A stretch of DNA of 24,334 nt from JAAZMI01 sp050942615 (GCA_050942615.1 JBMNNQ010000014.1:1-24334); one strand, 5' to 3'. Positions 1 to 8,618 are shown, counted from the first letter of the stretch. Made by a program: numbers and translations. Notes: generated from the letters alone by a model not told the origin.

Positions 1-512
1 ATAAGATCTTAAAATTGATGAACCGGGGCTATACCCGGGAGTACTACCTGGAACTGACGGCTAAAATCAAAAAGCTGGTCCCTGATAATGCCTTGACAAC
101 AGATATCATCGTCGGTTTCCCGGGGGAAGAAGAAAAGGATTTCGAAGAAACACTGGACATTGTTGAGAGGGTTAGATTTGACGCCGCCTTTACCTTTGTT
201 TATTCCCCCCGCCAGGGCACCAGGGCTGTCAGCATGAAAAATCAGGTTGCACCGGCCTTGAAAAAGAAAAGAATTATGCATTTAAATGAAATCCAAAATA
301 AAATCAGCCTGGAAAAAAACCAGGAACTGTTGGGAACAAAACAGATCGTCCTGGTGGAGGGCAGCAGCAAAACAGATCCAAACACCTATACCGCCCGCAC
401 CAGAACAAACAAGATCGTTCATTTTTCTTCGCCTAAAAAACTCCTGGGAAAACTAATTGCCGTAGAAATTGTGGAAGCCAAACCCTGGACCCTGCTGGGA
501 AACTATACTTGA
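1..512 (+). CDS. miaB: tRNA-2-methylthio-N6-dimethylallyladenosine synthase MiaB, C-terminal part (5' end outside window)
   Basis: MiaB is a radical-SAM methylthiotransferase that turns i6A37 of tRNA into ms2i6A37. The reading frame is open from base 3 through a TGA at 510-512, with no start or Cys motif in view, so the gene begins before the window. What is visible is the end of the radical-SAM barrel, with the family-typical stretches KLMNRGYTREYYL, TTDIIVGFPGE and FTFVYSPRQGTRA. A TRAM RNA-binding domain of about 60 residues follows, ending in LLGNYT. About 168 residues are seen, against roughly 440-450 in a full protein, and the cluster-binding part is not visible. MiaA, which makes its substrate, lies 5.3 kb downstream on the same strand, a common clustering in Clostridia. 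Identification is firm from the motifs. Confidence 0.93.
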   Translation, partial: KILKLMNRGYTREYYLELTAKIKKLVPDNALTTDIIVGFPGEEEKDFEETLDIVERVRFDAAFTFVYSPRQGTRAVSMKNQVAPALKKKRIMHLNEIQNKISLEKNQELLGTKQIVLVEGSSKTDPNTYTARTRTNKIVHFSSPKKLLGKLIAVEIVEAKPWTLLGNYT

Positions 513-641
513 AACATTTCACCTGCCAGCCCTGCAAAACCCTTTTTCCAGCTACAAATAAGACTGCCTTAAAGCAGGAAAAAAGAGGGGCACCTGTTAC
601 CCGCCCGGCAGGTTTTGATACAGTGTTTTCCAGGCTGAAGG

Positions 642-670
642 TTGACGAAACATAGGAATTATTATATATT
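642..670 (+). promoter_or_regulatory. Sigma-A type promoter for the Fur/PerR-like gene
   Basis: TTGACG (642-647) and TATATT (665-670) are separated by exactly 17 bases, close to the vegetative consensus. The predicted transcription start near 677 leaves a leader of about 33 bases before the ATG at 710. No convincing intrinsic terminator is seen between miaB and this promoter, so read-through from miaB is also possible. Confidence 0.6.
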
Positions 671-694
671 AAAAGTAAATATTAACTAAAAGTA
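670..694 (+). repeat. Direct repeat TAAAAGTA x2 downstream of the promoter, possible operator
   Basis: The octamer TAAAAGTA occurs at 670-677 and again at 687-694, start to start 17 bases, in an A/T-rich stretch between the -10 box and the ribosome binding site (GGGAG 698-702). The place suits an autoregulatory operator, but the sequence does not match the inverted-repeat PerR or Fur box, so the function is a guess. Confidence 0.35.
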
Positions 695-709
695 GTTGGG
701 AGATAGAGG

Positions 710-1171
710 ATGCAAACCATTGAAGAACTCCTGCGCGCAAAAAAAATTAAGGTAACCCCCCAAAGAATGGCGGTCTATGCTGTTTTAAAACAAACCAAAG
801 AACATCCCAATGTGGAAACGATTTATAAAAAACTTAAACCCGACTACCCCGCTATCAGCCTGGCAACTGTCTATAAAACTGTTGATATCCTACAAAAAAA
901 CGGTTTGATCCAGGAACTGAATGTGGGGGATGGCAGCTTGCGTTTTGATGCTAATACCCGCCCTCATGCCCATGTGTACTGCAAAAGTTGTGGCAGGGTG
1001 GCTGATGTAGAAAATTTCTCCTTTGAACAGCTGCAGAACCAACAAATCAGGGAAAACATTGCAGCAGAAACAGGCTTCCATGTTTCTGCAGTTCAACTTT
1101 ATTTTTATGGTTTATGCTCCCATTGCCGTCAAAAAGGCAGCCCTGCCGCTACTGCGCCTGATACCCAATAA
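710..1171 (+). CDS. perR: Fur-family metal-dependent transcriptional repressor, PerR-like
   Basis: The 153-residue protein has the Fur-family layout: a winged helix at residues 1-80 (TPQR at 16-19, SLATVYKT recognition region at 50-57) and a metal-binding dimerisation domain after it. Two CxxC pairs (C91/C94 and C136/C139) form the structural zinc site. The regulatory-site ligands of Bacillus PerR all have counterparts: H32, D80, H86, H88 and D99. Aspartate at the last position, where Fur has glutamate, favours PerR, a peroxide sensor that responds through iron-catalysed histidine oxidation. A role as Fur or Zur cannot be excluded. It starts at an ATG with GGGAG 7 bases ahead. mutS follows after 77 bases with no visible terminator, so the two may be co-transcribed. 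Confidence 0.85.
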   Translation: MQTIEELLRAKKIKVTPQRMAVYAVLKQTKEHPNVETIYKKLKPDYPAISLATVYKTVDILQKNGLIQELNVGDGSLRFDANTRPHAHVYCKSCGRVADVENFSFEQLQNQQIRENIAAETGFHVSAVQLYFYGLCSHCRQKGSPAATAPDTQ

Positions 1172-1248
1172 CATTCCTTTTACGCCAGAACAAAAAACCA
1201 CTTGCGAATAAGAAAATTGAAAACCTGTTTTTGAGGTGATATTTTTTT

Positions 1249-3987
1249 ATGAACAGGCTTACGCCTATGATGCAACAGTTTAAAAAAATAAAAAATGAAC
1301 ACCCCGATGCGATTCTTTTTTTCCGGGTCGGGGATTTTTATGAAATGTTTTTTGACGACGCCATCGTTGCCTCCCGGGAACTGGAAATTGCTTTGACCAG
1401 CAGGGATGGTAAAAAAGAAGGAGCCATCCCCTTGGCAGGTATTCCCTACCATGCCGCGCCCGGCTACCTGGCCCGGTTTTTGGAAAAAGGCTATAAAGTA
1501 GCTATTTGTGAACAAACTGAAGAGGCCGGTAAAGGCCGGGGTCTGGTGAAAAGGGAAGTTACGCGGGTGATTACCCCCGGAACCATTGTTGAAGAAGATT
1601 TTTTACAGAAGGAATACAATAATTACCTGGCCGCGATTGCCCAAGAAAACAATAATTTTGGCCTGGCCCTGGTTGATATCTCCACCGGTGAAATCCAGGC
1701 CTATGTTTATGAAGGTAATGAAAACAGCAAGCCCGCAGAACAAATCTTCGATCAGCTGGCACGGCTGAAGCCGGCTGAAATAATTTTGGAGGACACGCTA
1801 CCCAAAAGTTTTCCAAACCTGTTCAATTTAAACAAACTGAAAAATTTTACCCCGGTTAACGAAAAAACCTTAAAATCAGGCGGCTTTGAAGAGGCATGGG
1901 CCATTTTGAAGGAACAACTCCCTACAGAACTCCTACAAAAATCAGGCTTGCAAAACTGCCGGCCGGCAACGTTTGCCGTAGCCCTGGCCCTAAAATATAT
2001 CCTTAAAATGCAGCGCGGATCGCTGGCCCATATTCATGCTTTACAGCTGCATAAACCTGCTGAAGCGCTATTTCTGGATGCAATTACCGTCCGCAATTTG
2101 GAAATTTTTGAAGCCCTTTATACCGGTGAAAAGAAGGATTCCCTATGGGGCGTTTTAAACAGAACAAAAACGGCAATGGGGGCCAGGCTCCTTCGGAAGT
2201 GGCTGGAAAGACCCCTTTTGGAAGGGGAGGCGCTAGAACTGCGTTGGAACGCCGTAGAGGAGCTTAAGAATAAACAACTTTTAAAGGATGACTTAGCCGG
2301 CTTGCTCAGACAGTGTTATGACCTGGAAAGACTGAGTGGAAAAATTAATCTGGGTTATATCAACCCCCGGGACTTGCTGGCCCTTAAGAAAACCCTTCTT
2401 TTATTGCCACAGGTTAAACAAATTCTGCAGCAAACAGAAACTAAGCAATTTAAATATTTAAAGGCACAAATACCTATTTTGGCAGCACTTTCAGATAAAC
2501 TTGAAAAAGCCATCAGCGATGAGGCGCCCCTGGCGCTGAAAGAAGGCGGTATTTTTAAGGAAGGTTGCTGCCCTGAAATAGATGAACTGCGGCAGGTTAC
2601 CAAAAACAGTAAACTCTGGCTGCTGGAACTGGAAAAAAAAGAAAAGGAACGTTCCGGCATCCGGTCCCTGAAAATAGGTTTTAACAGGGTTTTTGGTTAT
2701 TATTTAGAAATAAGTAAAGCTAACCTTGAGCTGGTGCCGGAAAATTATATCAGGAGGCAAACCCTTGTTAATTCCGAACGTTATATCACAGCAGAACTGA
2801 AAGAGAAAGAGGATCTGATCCTAAACGCAGCAGAAAAATTAAACCAGCTCGAATATGAACTTTTTGAAAAATTGCGCCTGCATGTGGCGCGGTATATAAA
2901 AGAACTACAGCAGGCCGGGCGGGTTCTTGCACAGATCGATTGCTTGTTTGCGCTTGCTGCTCTTGCTTCCACCCCGGGTTACAGCAAACCCCGGCTTTCC
3001 AGAACAGGGGAAATCAGGATTCAGGAAGGCCGCCATCCCGTTGTAGAGCGCCTGCAAGACACCGTTTTTGTCCCCAATGATATCTATTTGGACGAAAATA
3101 ACGAAAGAATTTTAATGCTTACCGGGCCGAACATGGCCGGTAAAAGCACCTATTGCCGCAGCGTTGCCCTCATCCTTTTGATGGCCCAGATTGGCAGCTT
3201 TGTACCTGCTGCAAAGATGTGCTTTTCCCCGGTGGAACGCATTTTTGCACGCGTGGGGGCCAGTGATGATCTTAGCGGGGGAAGAAGCACCTTCATGGTC
3301 GAAATGGAAGAAACAGCAACAATTTTAAAAGAAGCCACCCCCCACAGCCTGGTGATTATGGATGAAATTGGCCGGGGTACCAGTACATACGACGGGATGA
3401 GCTTAGCACAGGCTATCCTGGAATACCTGCATCAAAAACCGGGGGTAAAAGTTCTTTTTTCCACTCATTACCACGAGCTGACAGCGCTGGAGGAAAAACT
3501 GCCGGCTTTAAAAAATTTTACTGTTTCCGTAAAAGAAAAAGGGGAAAAAATTATTTTCCTGCGAAAAATTGTTCCCGGCAGGGCAGACAAAAGCTATGGC
3601 ATCAATGTGGCCCGGCTGGCCGGGCTGCCGGCTGAAGTGATTACCAAGGCATACCGGATTTTGCAAAATCTTGAAACAGCAACAGTAAAGCCGGCAACAG
3701 GGACAGCCGGCGTTGCCCGCCCTGCCAAAAACAATATTTTGCCGACGGAAAATGTACTGGAAAACAACCTGCCTGCTTTTTTTAAAAGCAGAGAAGGACA
3801 ACTTTCCCTTTTACCGCATACAGACAAAAACAAAAGTAAAGCCCTGTTAAAAAAAGAAAGAGAAGTGATCGGGGAGATCAAAAAAATGAAGGTTGTAAAT
3901 ACTACCCCCCTGGAAGCCCTGAATATATTATTCAGGTTACAGGCACAGCTTGCCGGGGAAAACAGCCCCGGGGAAGGGGGGCAATAG
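1249..3987 (+). CDS. mutS: DNA mismatch repair protein MutS
   Basis: MutS binds mismatches and small loops and, on ATP binding, recruits MutL. The 912-residue protein is slightly longer than most family members (about 850-900). In order it shows the mismatch-recognition motif F30-Y31-E32 in the N-terminal domain, the connector, lever and clamp regions, the Walker A motif GPNMAGKST at about 626-634, and the Walker B/signature region with D705-E706 (DEIGRGTSTYDG). The C-terminal tail has QLSLL at 851-855, a sliding-clamp binding pentapeptide of the kind used to tether MutS to beta clamp, followed by a short helix-rich dimer/tetramer segment. The ATG has a strong ribosome binding site, GAGGTGAT at 1233-1240, 8 bases ahead. 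mutL starts 3 bases after the stop codon, so they are translationally linked. Confidence 0.98.
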   Translation: MNRLTPMMQQFKKIKNEHPDAILFFRVGDFYEMFFDDAIVASRELEIALTSRDGKKEGAIPLAGIPYHAAPGYLARFLEKGYKVAICEQTEEAGKGRGLVKREVTRVITPGTIVEEDFLQKEYNNYLAAIAQENNNFGLALVDISTGEIQAYVYEGNENSKPAEQIFDQLARLKPAEIILEDTLPKSFPNLFNLNKLKNFTPVNEKTLKSGGFEEAWAILKEQLPTELLQKSGLQNCRPATFAVALALKYILKMQRGSLAHIHALQLHKPAEALFLDAITVRNLEIFEALYTGEKKDSLWGVLNRTKTAMGARLLRKWLERPLLEGEALELRWNAVEELKNKQLLKDDLAGLLRQCYDLERLSGKINLGYINPRDLLALKKTLLLLPQVKQILQQTETKQFKYLKAQIPILAALSDKLEKAISDEAPLALKEGGIFKEGCCPEIDELRQVTKNSKLWLLELEKKEKERSGIRSLKIGFNRVFGYYLEISKANLELVPENYIRRQTLVNSERYITAELKEKEDLILNAAEKLNQLEYELFEKLRLHVARYIKELQQAGRVLAQIDCLFALAALASTPGYSKPRLSRTGEIRIQEGRHPVVERLQDTVFVPNDIYLDENNERILMLTGPNMAGKSTYCRSVALILLMAQIGSFVPAAKMCFSPVERIFARVGASDDLSGGRSTFMVEMEETATILKEATPHSLVIMDEIGRGTSTYDGMSLAQAILEYLHQKPGVKVLFSTHYHELTALEEKLPALKNFTVSVKEKGEKIIFLRKIVPGRADKSYGINVARLAGLPAEVITKAYRILQNLETATVKPATGTAGVARPAKNNILPTENVLENNLPAFFKSREGQLSLLPHTDKNKSKALLKKEREVIGEIKKMKVVNTTPLEALNILFRLQAQLAGENSPGEGGQ

Positions 3988-3990
3988 GCA

Positions 3991-5757
3991 ATGCTCATCC
4001 GTATCCTGGATTCCCGGACAGCAAACCAGATTGCTGCCGGCGAAGTAGTGGAAAACCCTGCTGCGCTGGTTAAGGAACTGCTGGAAAATTCCCTTGATGC
4101 CGGTGCAAAACAGATTAGGATTTTCTTGCACAAAGGGGGCCTTAAGGAGATTACTGTGATAGATGATGGTGCGGGAATACCCCCACAAGAGGTTCGCCGG
4201 GCCCTGGAAAGACATGCTACCAGCAAGATTACCTGCCCGGAAGATCTGCAAAACATTCAAACCCTGGGGTTCCGCGGCGAAGCTTTGCCCAGCATTGCCT
4301 CTGTATCGCGCCTGTCTATTACTACCCGCCACCGCGCTGAAGAAAGCGGTGTTTACGCTTTTTTTGAAGGCGGCCGGGAAAAGGCATTTAAAGAAACCGG
4401 TTTTGCCGCGGGCACCAGGGTTACAGTGCAGGATCTTTTTTATAATACGCCGGCAAGAGCCAAGTTTTTAAAGGGAACCGCCACGGAAACAGCCAGGGTT
4501 ACCAGGACAGTACAACAGCTGGCCCTTTCCCGGCCTGATGTCTCCTTTACCCTTTACAGGGAGGGCAAACTGTTACTTGAAACTACCGGTGATGGCCGTT
4601 TGCTGAATGTAATTGTAAAAATATACGGCAGCACCCTCGGCCGTGAACTTGTTGCACTTAATTTTAACGCTGCAGATCTGACTTTAAACGGCTACATCAG
4701 CAATCCGACCTACAGCCGTCGCAGCAGAAACCTGCAGGCTTTTTTTGTTAACCGCAGGTTTGTGCAAAGCCCGCTCCTTAGAAAAGCCCTGGAGCGCAGT
4801 TATACCCGCATTGTTACCTCTAGAAGATACCCGGTCGCCTTTCTTTTCTTGGACCTGCCCCCGGAAAAAATTGACGTCAACGTTCACCCCGGCAAAACAG
4901 AAATTCGCTTTCAGGATGAAGCAGGGGTGCAGGGTTTTTTGGAACAGAGTTTCAACGAAGCTTTTTCTCCGGCTTACATTTTAGCGGGGCCTGCAGCCAA
5001 ACCTGCCGGGCAGAAAACACCCCGGCATCAAACAGCGTTAACGGAACAACAGGAAAATATAAAGGAGCACAGCGCCTCTTTTAGGCCCAACCAGGTTTTC
5101 CCGGCCGGACCTGCCGTTCAGAACATTCCAGCCCCTGTAAACAGCAGCGATATTCTATTCAAAAATAAGTTCTTGGATGAAGCTGCCTTCGACGGGTTTA
5201 TCTTGGGGCAGGTTTTTGCAACATATTTGGTTTTAGTCAAGGACGACGATCTTGTCTTTGTAGATCAGCATGCTGCCCATGAAAGAATTATCTGGGAAAA
5301 ATTACAGCGGCAAGCAGAGGAAAAAAAACAACCCGTCCAGAAAATTTTACCTTTCACCCTGGAACTACCGTCGCCAGCCGCAGCAGAATTCCAGGAAAGG
5401 ATGGCGCCCTTAAGAGATTTAGGATTAGAAATAGAACATTTTGGTCATAATACCTTTATAATCAGAGCTGTACCGCTTTTTATAAAAGATATTTTTTCTG
5501 CTGAAATGTTCAGGGATATTTTTGAGGATCTTTCCCTGCAGGAACTTGCTGCACATGAATTTTTAAAAGAAACCCGGCTGCAGCTTGCCTGTAAGGCAGC
5601 GATAAAGGCTAACCAGGTTTTAACAACAGCAGAGATGCGAACGCTGCTGGAACAGCTCAAAAAATGTGCCAACCCCTTTTTTTGCCCCCATGGCCGGCCC
5701 GTAATGTTCAAAATAACAAAAACAGAAATGGAAAAACAGTTCAAAAGACGGGGCTAG
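3991..5757 (+). CDS. mutL: DNA mismatch repair protein MutL with nicking endonuclease motif
   Basis: MutL couples MutS mismatch recognition to strand cutting. The 588-residue protein has the N-terminal GHKL ATPase motifs: KELLENSLDAGA with catalytic E29 and N33, DDGAGIP at about 58-64, and LGFRGEAL at about 93-100. A proline/glutamine-rich linker runs at about residues 335-390. The C-terminal dimerisation domain carries DQHAAHE from D425, which fits the DQHA(X)2E(X)4E metal-binding endonuclease motif, and CPHGRP at 565-570. It is therefore the nicking type found in organisms that lack MutH. The ribosome binding site is the purine run at the end of mutS. miaA follows 15 bases after the stop codon. 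Confidence 0.97.
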   Translation: MLIRILDSRTANQIAAGEVVENPAALVKELLENSLDAGAKQIRIFLHKGGLKEITVIDDGAGIPPQEVRRALERHATSKITCPEDLQNIQTLGFRGEALPSIASVSRLSITTRHRAEESGVYAFFEGGREKAFKETGFAAGTRVTVQDLFYNTPARAKFLKGTATETARVTRTVQQLALSRPDVSFTLYREGKLLLETTGDGRLLNVIVKIYGSTLGRELVALNFNAADLTLNGYISNPTYSRRSRNLQAFFVNRRFVQSPLLRKALERSYTRIVTSRRYPVAFLFLDLPPEKIDVNVHPGKTEIRFQDEAGVQGFLEQSFNEAFSPAYILAGPAAKPAGQKTPRHQTALTEQQENIKEHSASFRPNQVFPAGPAVQNIPAPVNSSDILFKNKFLDEAAFDGFILGQVFATYLVLVKDDDLVFVDQHAAHERIIWEKLQRQAEEKKQPVQKILPFTLELPSPAAAEFQERMAPLRDLGLEIEHFGHNTFIIRAVPLFIKDIFSAEMFRDIFEDLSLQELAAHEFLKETRLQLACKAAIKANQVLTTAEMRTLLEQLKKCANPFFCPHGRPVMFKITKTEMEKQFKRRG

Positions 5758-5772
5758 GGAGGGGGAAATAAA

Positions 5773-6741
5773 ATGACTGAACAACAAAAACAGCAAACCC
5801 GGGAACGTTTAATACCCCTTCTAGCCGTTGTGGGGCCTACAGCAGTGGGTAAAACCAAAATTGCAATAGCCCTGGCCCAAAAATTAAACGGGGAAATAGT
5901 GTCCGCTGATTCTGTCCAGGTCTACCGCCACCTGAATATTGGCAGCGCCAAACCCACCATAGAGGAAAGACAGGGTATTCCCCATCACTTGCTTGATATT
6001 GTTGAACCTGACACAAACTTTACGGTCTACGATTACCAGCAGCGGGCCCAAAAGGTAATTCAGGATATTAACCGCCGAAATAAATTGCCGATTTTAACCG
6101 GGGGGACCGGCTTATACATTAAAGCAGTTTTGGACGATTATCATTTTAGCAGCGGCAAAACAAATGTTTTAATTAGAAAACGGTTGCAGGAAGAGCTTGC
6201 GCGGCAGGGTAAAGAACATTTTTACCGCCGGCTGCAGCAAATTGACCCGCCCACGGCAAAAAAAATACACCCCAACGATCTGCGCCGGATTCTAAGGGCA
6301 CTTGAATTTTTTTATCTGACCGGGGAACCAATTTCCAGGCAACGGGAGCGCACAAAAAAGAAAAAAAAGCAGCGCTATCGCCTGACCTCGATCGGATTGA
6401 CCATGCAAAGGAATATCCTTTATGAAACGATTAACAAAAGGGCTGAACAGATGCTTGCAGCAGGTTTGCTGGCTGAAGTAAAACAACTGTTAGCCAAGGG
6501 ATATGCAAGCAGCTTGAAATCGCTCCAGTCCTTAGGTTACTACCACCTAATCCAGTATTTGGAAGGAAGATGGGACTGGGAAACCGCAATATCAACCTTT
6601 AAAAGGGATACCAGGCGCTATGCCAAAAGACAGCTCACATGGTTTCGCGCTGATCAAAGAGTTTGTTGGTATACCCTGGAACCACAGGCAGATTTTAATC
6701 CAATTTTGGATCAGATTTGTTCCAAAATAGAAGGATATTGA
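5773..6741 (+). CDS. miaA: tRNA dimethylallyltransferase MiaA
   Basis: MiaA transfers a dimethylallyl group from DMAPP to N6 of adenosine 37 in tRNAs that read UNN codons. The 322-residue protein has the usual length and motifs: P-loop GPTAVGKT at 21-28, the substrate-binding ADSVQVY at about 45-51, GSAKPT at about 58-63, LTGGTGLYIKAV at about 108-119, and a C-terminal tRNA-binding helical region ending in RRYAKRQLTWFR. The ATG is preceded by a strong GGGAGGGGG site (5757-5765). It lies between mutL and hfq, the classic order, and makes the substrate used by MiaB, encoded at the start of the window. Confidence 0.97.
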   Translation: MTEQQKQQTRERLIPLLAVVGPTAVGKTKIAIALAQKLNGEIVSADSVQVYRHLNIGSAKPTIEERQGIPHHLLDIVEPDTNFTVYDYQQRAQKVIQDINRRNKLPILTGGTGLYIKAVLDDYHFSSGKTNVLIRKRLQEELARQGKEHFYRRLQQIDPPTAKKIHPNDLRRILRALEFFYLTGEPISRQRERTKKKKKQRYRLTSIGLTMQRNILYETINKRAEQMLAAGLLAEVKQLLAKGYASSLKSLQSLGYYHLIQYLEGRWDWETAISTFKRDTRRYAKRQLTWFRADQRVCWYTLEPQADFNPILDQICSKIEGY

Positions 6742-6789
6742 TATTATTTACCGAATATAGTGTAAGAGAGAGAAAGGAAGGCGATCCCC

Positions 6790-7044
6790 GTGTCGAAAGG
6801 GATATTTAATCTTCAGGATAATTTTTTAAACCAGATTCGTAAAGAAAATATGCCCAGCACTATTTTCCTTGTAAATGGCTACCAGATAAAAGGCAGCATA
6901 CGCAGTTTTGACAACTTTACTATACTGTTGGATGTAGATGGCAAACAGCAATTAGTCTATAAACATGCTGTTTCCACCATTGTTCCCTTCCGTAATGTTA
7001 CCATGAACCTGGTGCCTGCGGGTGAAGAACAGGAAGCAACCTAA
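6790..7044 (+). CDS. hfq: RNA-binding protein Hfq
   Basis: Hfq forms a hexameric ring that binds small RNAs and A-rich or U-rich mRNA segments. The 84-residue protein has both Sm motifs. Conserved residues include Q9, D41 and F43 in Sm1 (NGYQIKGSIRSFDNFTILL) and Y57-K58-H59-A60 in Sm2 (YKHAVSTIVP), the poly-U binding proximal face. The acidic C-terminal tail is short, as in other Firmicutes. Translation starts at GTG, with AAGGAAGG at 6774-6781, 8 bases ahead. It follows miaA by 48 bases and is probably the last gene of the operon, because a hairpin plus T-run lies at 7196-7222. Confidence 0.96.
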   Translation: MSKGIFNLQDNFLNQIRKENMPSTIFLVNGYQIKGSIRSFDNFTILLDVDGKQQLVYKHAVSTIVPFRNVTMNLVPAGEEQEAT

Positions 7045-7056
7045 GACAGCGGCGAG

Positions 7057-7086
7057 CCAAACTAAGATCGACCAAACTAAGATCGA
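7057..7086. repeat. Perfect 15-bp tandem duplication (x2)
   Basis: The unit CCAAACTAAGATCGA occurs at 7057-7071 and is repeated at once at 7072-7086 without mismatch. It lies 13 bases after the hfq stop codon, in the untranslated 3' region before the terminator. Confidence 0.9.
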
Positions 7087-7195
7087 ATAGAGAACCTGAA
7101 ATTTAATTTGCCTGTAAACTTGTCCTGCGGTGATTGTGCTTGAAGGGGCCTGTTTTCTTTTTAATATATCCCTGCATTATATCCTGAATGTAGTG

Positions 7196-7222
7196 AAGGC
7201 ACTTGGTTACAAGTGTCTTTTT
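7196..7222 (+). terminator. Intrinsic terminator downstream of hfq
   Basis: AAGGCACTTG (7196-7205) pairs with CAAGTGTCTT (7210-7219), with one G-U pair and a GTTA loop. The T-run continues to 7222. It would end the mutS-mutL-miaA-hfq transcript, leaving a 3' untranslated region of about 150 bases. Confidence 0.7.
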
Positions 7223-7229
7223 GGTTTAG

Positions 7230-7251
7230 TTAACATCAACTTAACATCAAC
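7230..7251. repeat. Perfect 11-bp tandem duplication (x2) upstream of the YnbB-like gene
   Basis: TTAACATCAAC occurs at 7230-7240 and again at 7241-7251, directly abutting. It lies between the hfq terminator and the next start codon, about 50 bases before the ATG at 7302, in the likely promoter or leader region. Confidence 0.88.
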
Positions 7252-7301
7252 ATGGTTCCCTGAACAGGTAGCAACTTTGATTTCCCGGGGGGTATTTTTC
7301 C

Positions 7302-8618
7302 ATGGAATGGTGGCAATTAGCAGCACTGCATTCCAACGCTGCCCAAATTATTGCAGAAGCAGAAAAAAAAGTGTGCAAACAACACCAAAAAATTGCAGCA
7401 GTCAGTTTGTTTAACCAGGCCAAAGTTTTAACAGCCTTTCAGACGGCTAAAATCAGCGAAGAATGCTTCCATACCAGCGCAGGCTACGCTTACAACGATT
7501 TGGGGAGGGAAAAACTTGAAGAACTTTTCTCCCGTGTTTTTAAGGGTGAAGATGCCCTGGTCAGGCCACACTTTGTTTCTGGAACACATACCATTTACAG
7601 CTGTCTAAGGGGGTTGCTGCGTCCGGGGGAACGCCTGCTTTCAATTACAGGTTTACCTTACGATACCTTAACCCGTGCCATCAGGGGTAAAAAACAACAA
7701 ACTAACGCTGCTGCAACCCGGGACTCCCTTCAGCTACGCCCAGATGAAGGCACACTTCAGGATTTTGGTATTTCCTTCAAAAGCATTGCCCTGGAGGACT
7801 TCCGGGATCCCCAAAATGAAAATGTCCTGCGTGCTGCGCTTCAAAAACCTACCAAAGTGATCTTTATCCAGCGTTCCAGGGGCTACGATCCCTTGCATCC
7901 ATCGCTTACAGTTGCAGAAATTGGGGAACTGATTACAAAGGTCCGCTTTTTCAACCGCGATGCGATTGTTTTGGTCGACAACTGTTACGGCGAATTTGTT
8001 GAAAAAAAAGAACCCTTGGAGGCAGGGGCTGACCTGCTCGCGGGTTCGTTAATCAAAAACCCCGGGGGCGGGCTGGCGCCCACCGGCGGCTATGTCATCG
8101 GCAAAAAAAAGTATATTGAACAAATTGCCAATACTCTTTCTGCCCCGGGGCTGGCAAAGGCCTTGGGAGCCTTTACCCAAAAAAGGCTTTACTTTCAGGG
8201 TTTTTTTATGGCTCCCCACACAGTTGCAGAAGCCCTCAAGGGTGCAGTCACCACAGCTGCCGCCCTGGAAACATTAGGTTACCGGGTTGAACCCCGTTTT
8301 GATGCCCCCAGGGGTGACTTAGTGCAGCTGATATTCCTTAAAAGTAAGGAGGAACTGGAAAGGATATGCCGGGCCGTACAAGGTTTTTCCCCGGTTGATT
8401 CTTTTTTTACCCCGGTAGAGGGCAACACCCCCGGTTATACAGTACCGATCTATATGGCGGCCGGAACGTTCGTCCAGGGTTCCACCAGTGAATTCAGCGC
8501 CGATGCCCCTCTACGGGAACCTTTTACCGTCTACATTCAAGGCGGCCTGACTTACCAGCATATCCTCCTGGGCTTGGCCGCCATTCTAGAAACCTGCCTA
8601 GCAAAAAAGCCTGATTAA
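7302..8618 (+). CDS. PLP-dependent enzyme of the methionine gamma-lyase / YnbB ('aluminum resistance') family
   Basis: The 438-residue protein is a fold-type I PLP enzyme of the group named methionine gamma-lyase family or aluminum resistance protein (YnbB in Bacillus). Recognisable stretches are FHTSAGYAYNDLGREKLEEL near residue 60, RPHFVSGTHTI, the cofactor-holding VDNCYGEF, and SLIKNPGGGLAPTGGY, where K252 is the expected Schiff-base lysine. The real substrate has not been settled for most members; cleavage of a sulfur amino acid is implied by the family only. The ATG at 7302 has GGGGGGT at 7287-7293. It sits directly after hfq, as ynbB does in many Firmicutes, but after a terminator, so it probably has its own promoter. 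Its last 21 bases overlap the 3' end of lexA on the other strand. Confidence 0.88.
   Translation: MEWWQLAALHSNAAQIIAEAEKKVCKQHQKIAAVSLFNQAKVLTAFQTAKISEECFHTSAGYAYNDLGREKLEELFSRVFKGEDALVRPHFVSGTHTIYSCLRGLLRPGERLLSITGLPYDTLTRAIRGKKQQTNAAATRDSLQLRPDEGTLQDFGISFKSIALEDFRDPQNENVLRAALQKPTKVIFIQRSRGYDPLHPSLTVAEIGELITKVRFFNRDAIVLVDNCYGEFVEKKEPLEAGADLLAGSLIKNPGGGLAPTGGYVIGKKKYIEQIANTLSAPGLAKALGAFTQKRLYFQGFFMAPHTVAEALKGAVTTAAALETLGYRVEPRFDAPRGDLVQLIFLKSKEELERICRAVQGFSPVDSFFTPVEGNTPGYTVPIYMAAGTFVQGSTSEFSADAPLREPFTVYIQGGLTYQHILLGLAAILETCLAKKPD

Noticed and set aside
3594..4256. 220-codon open frame on the - strand across the mutS/mutL junction
   Set aside because: It is antisense to two certain genes, is rich in Ser/Arg/Leu as shadow frames are, and has no ribosome binding site.
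7130..7414. 94-codon open frame between hfq and the YnbB-like gene
   Set aside because: It contains the hfq terminator and the 11-bp repeat and overlaps the true gene in another frame; the translation shows no protein-like pattern.
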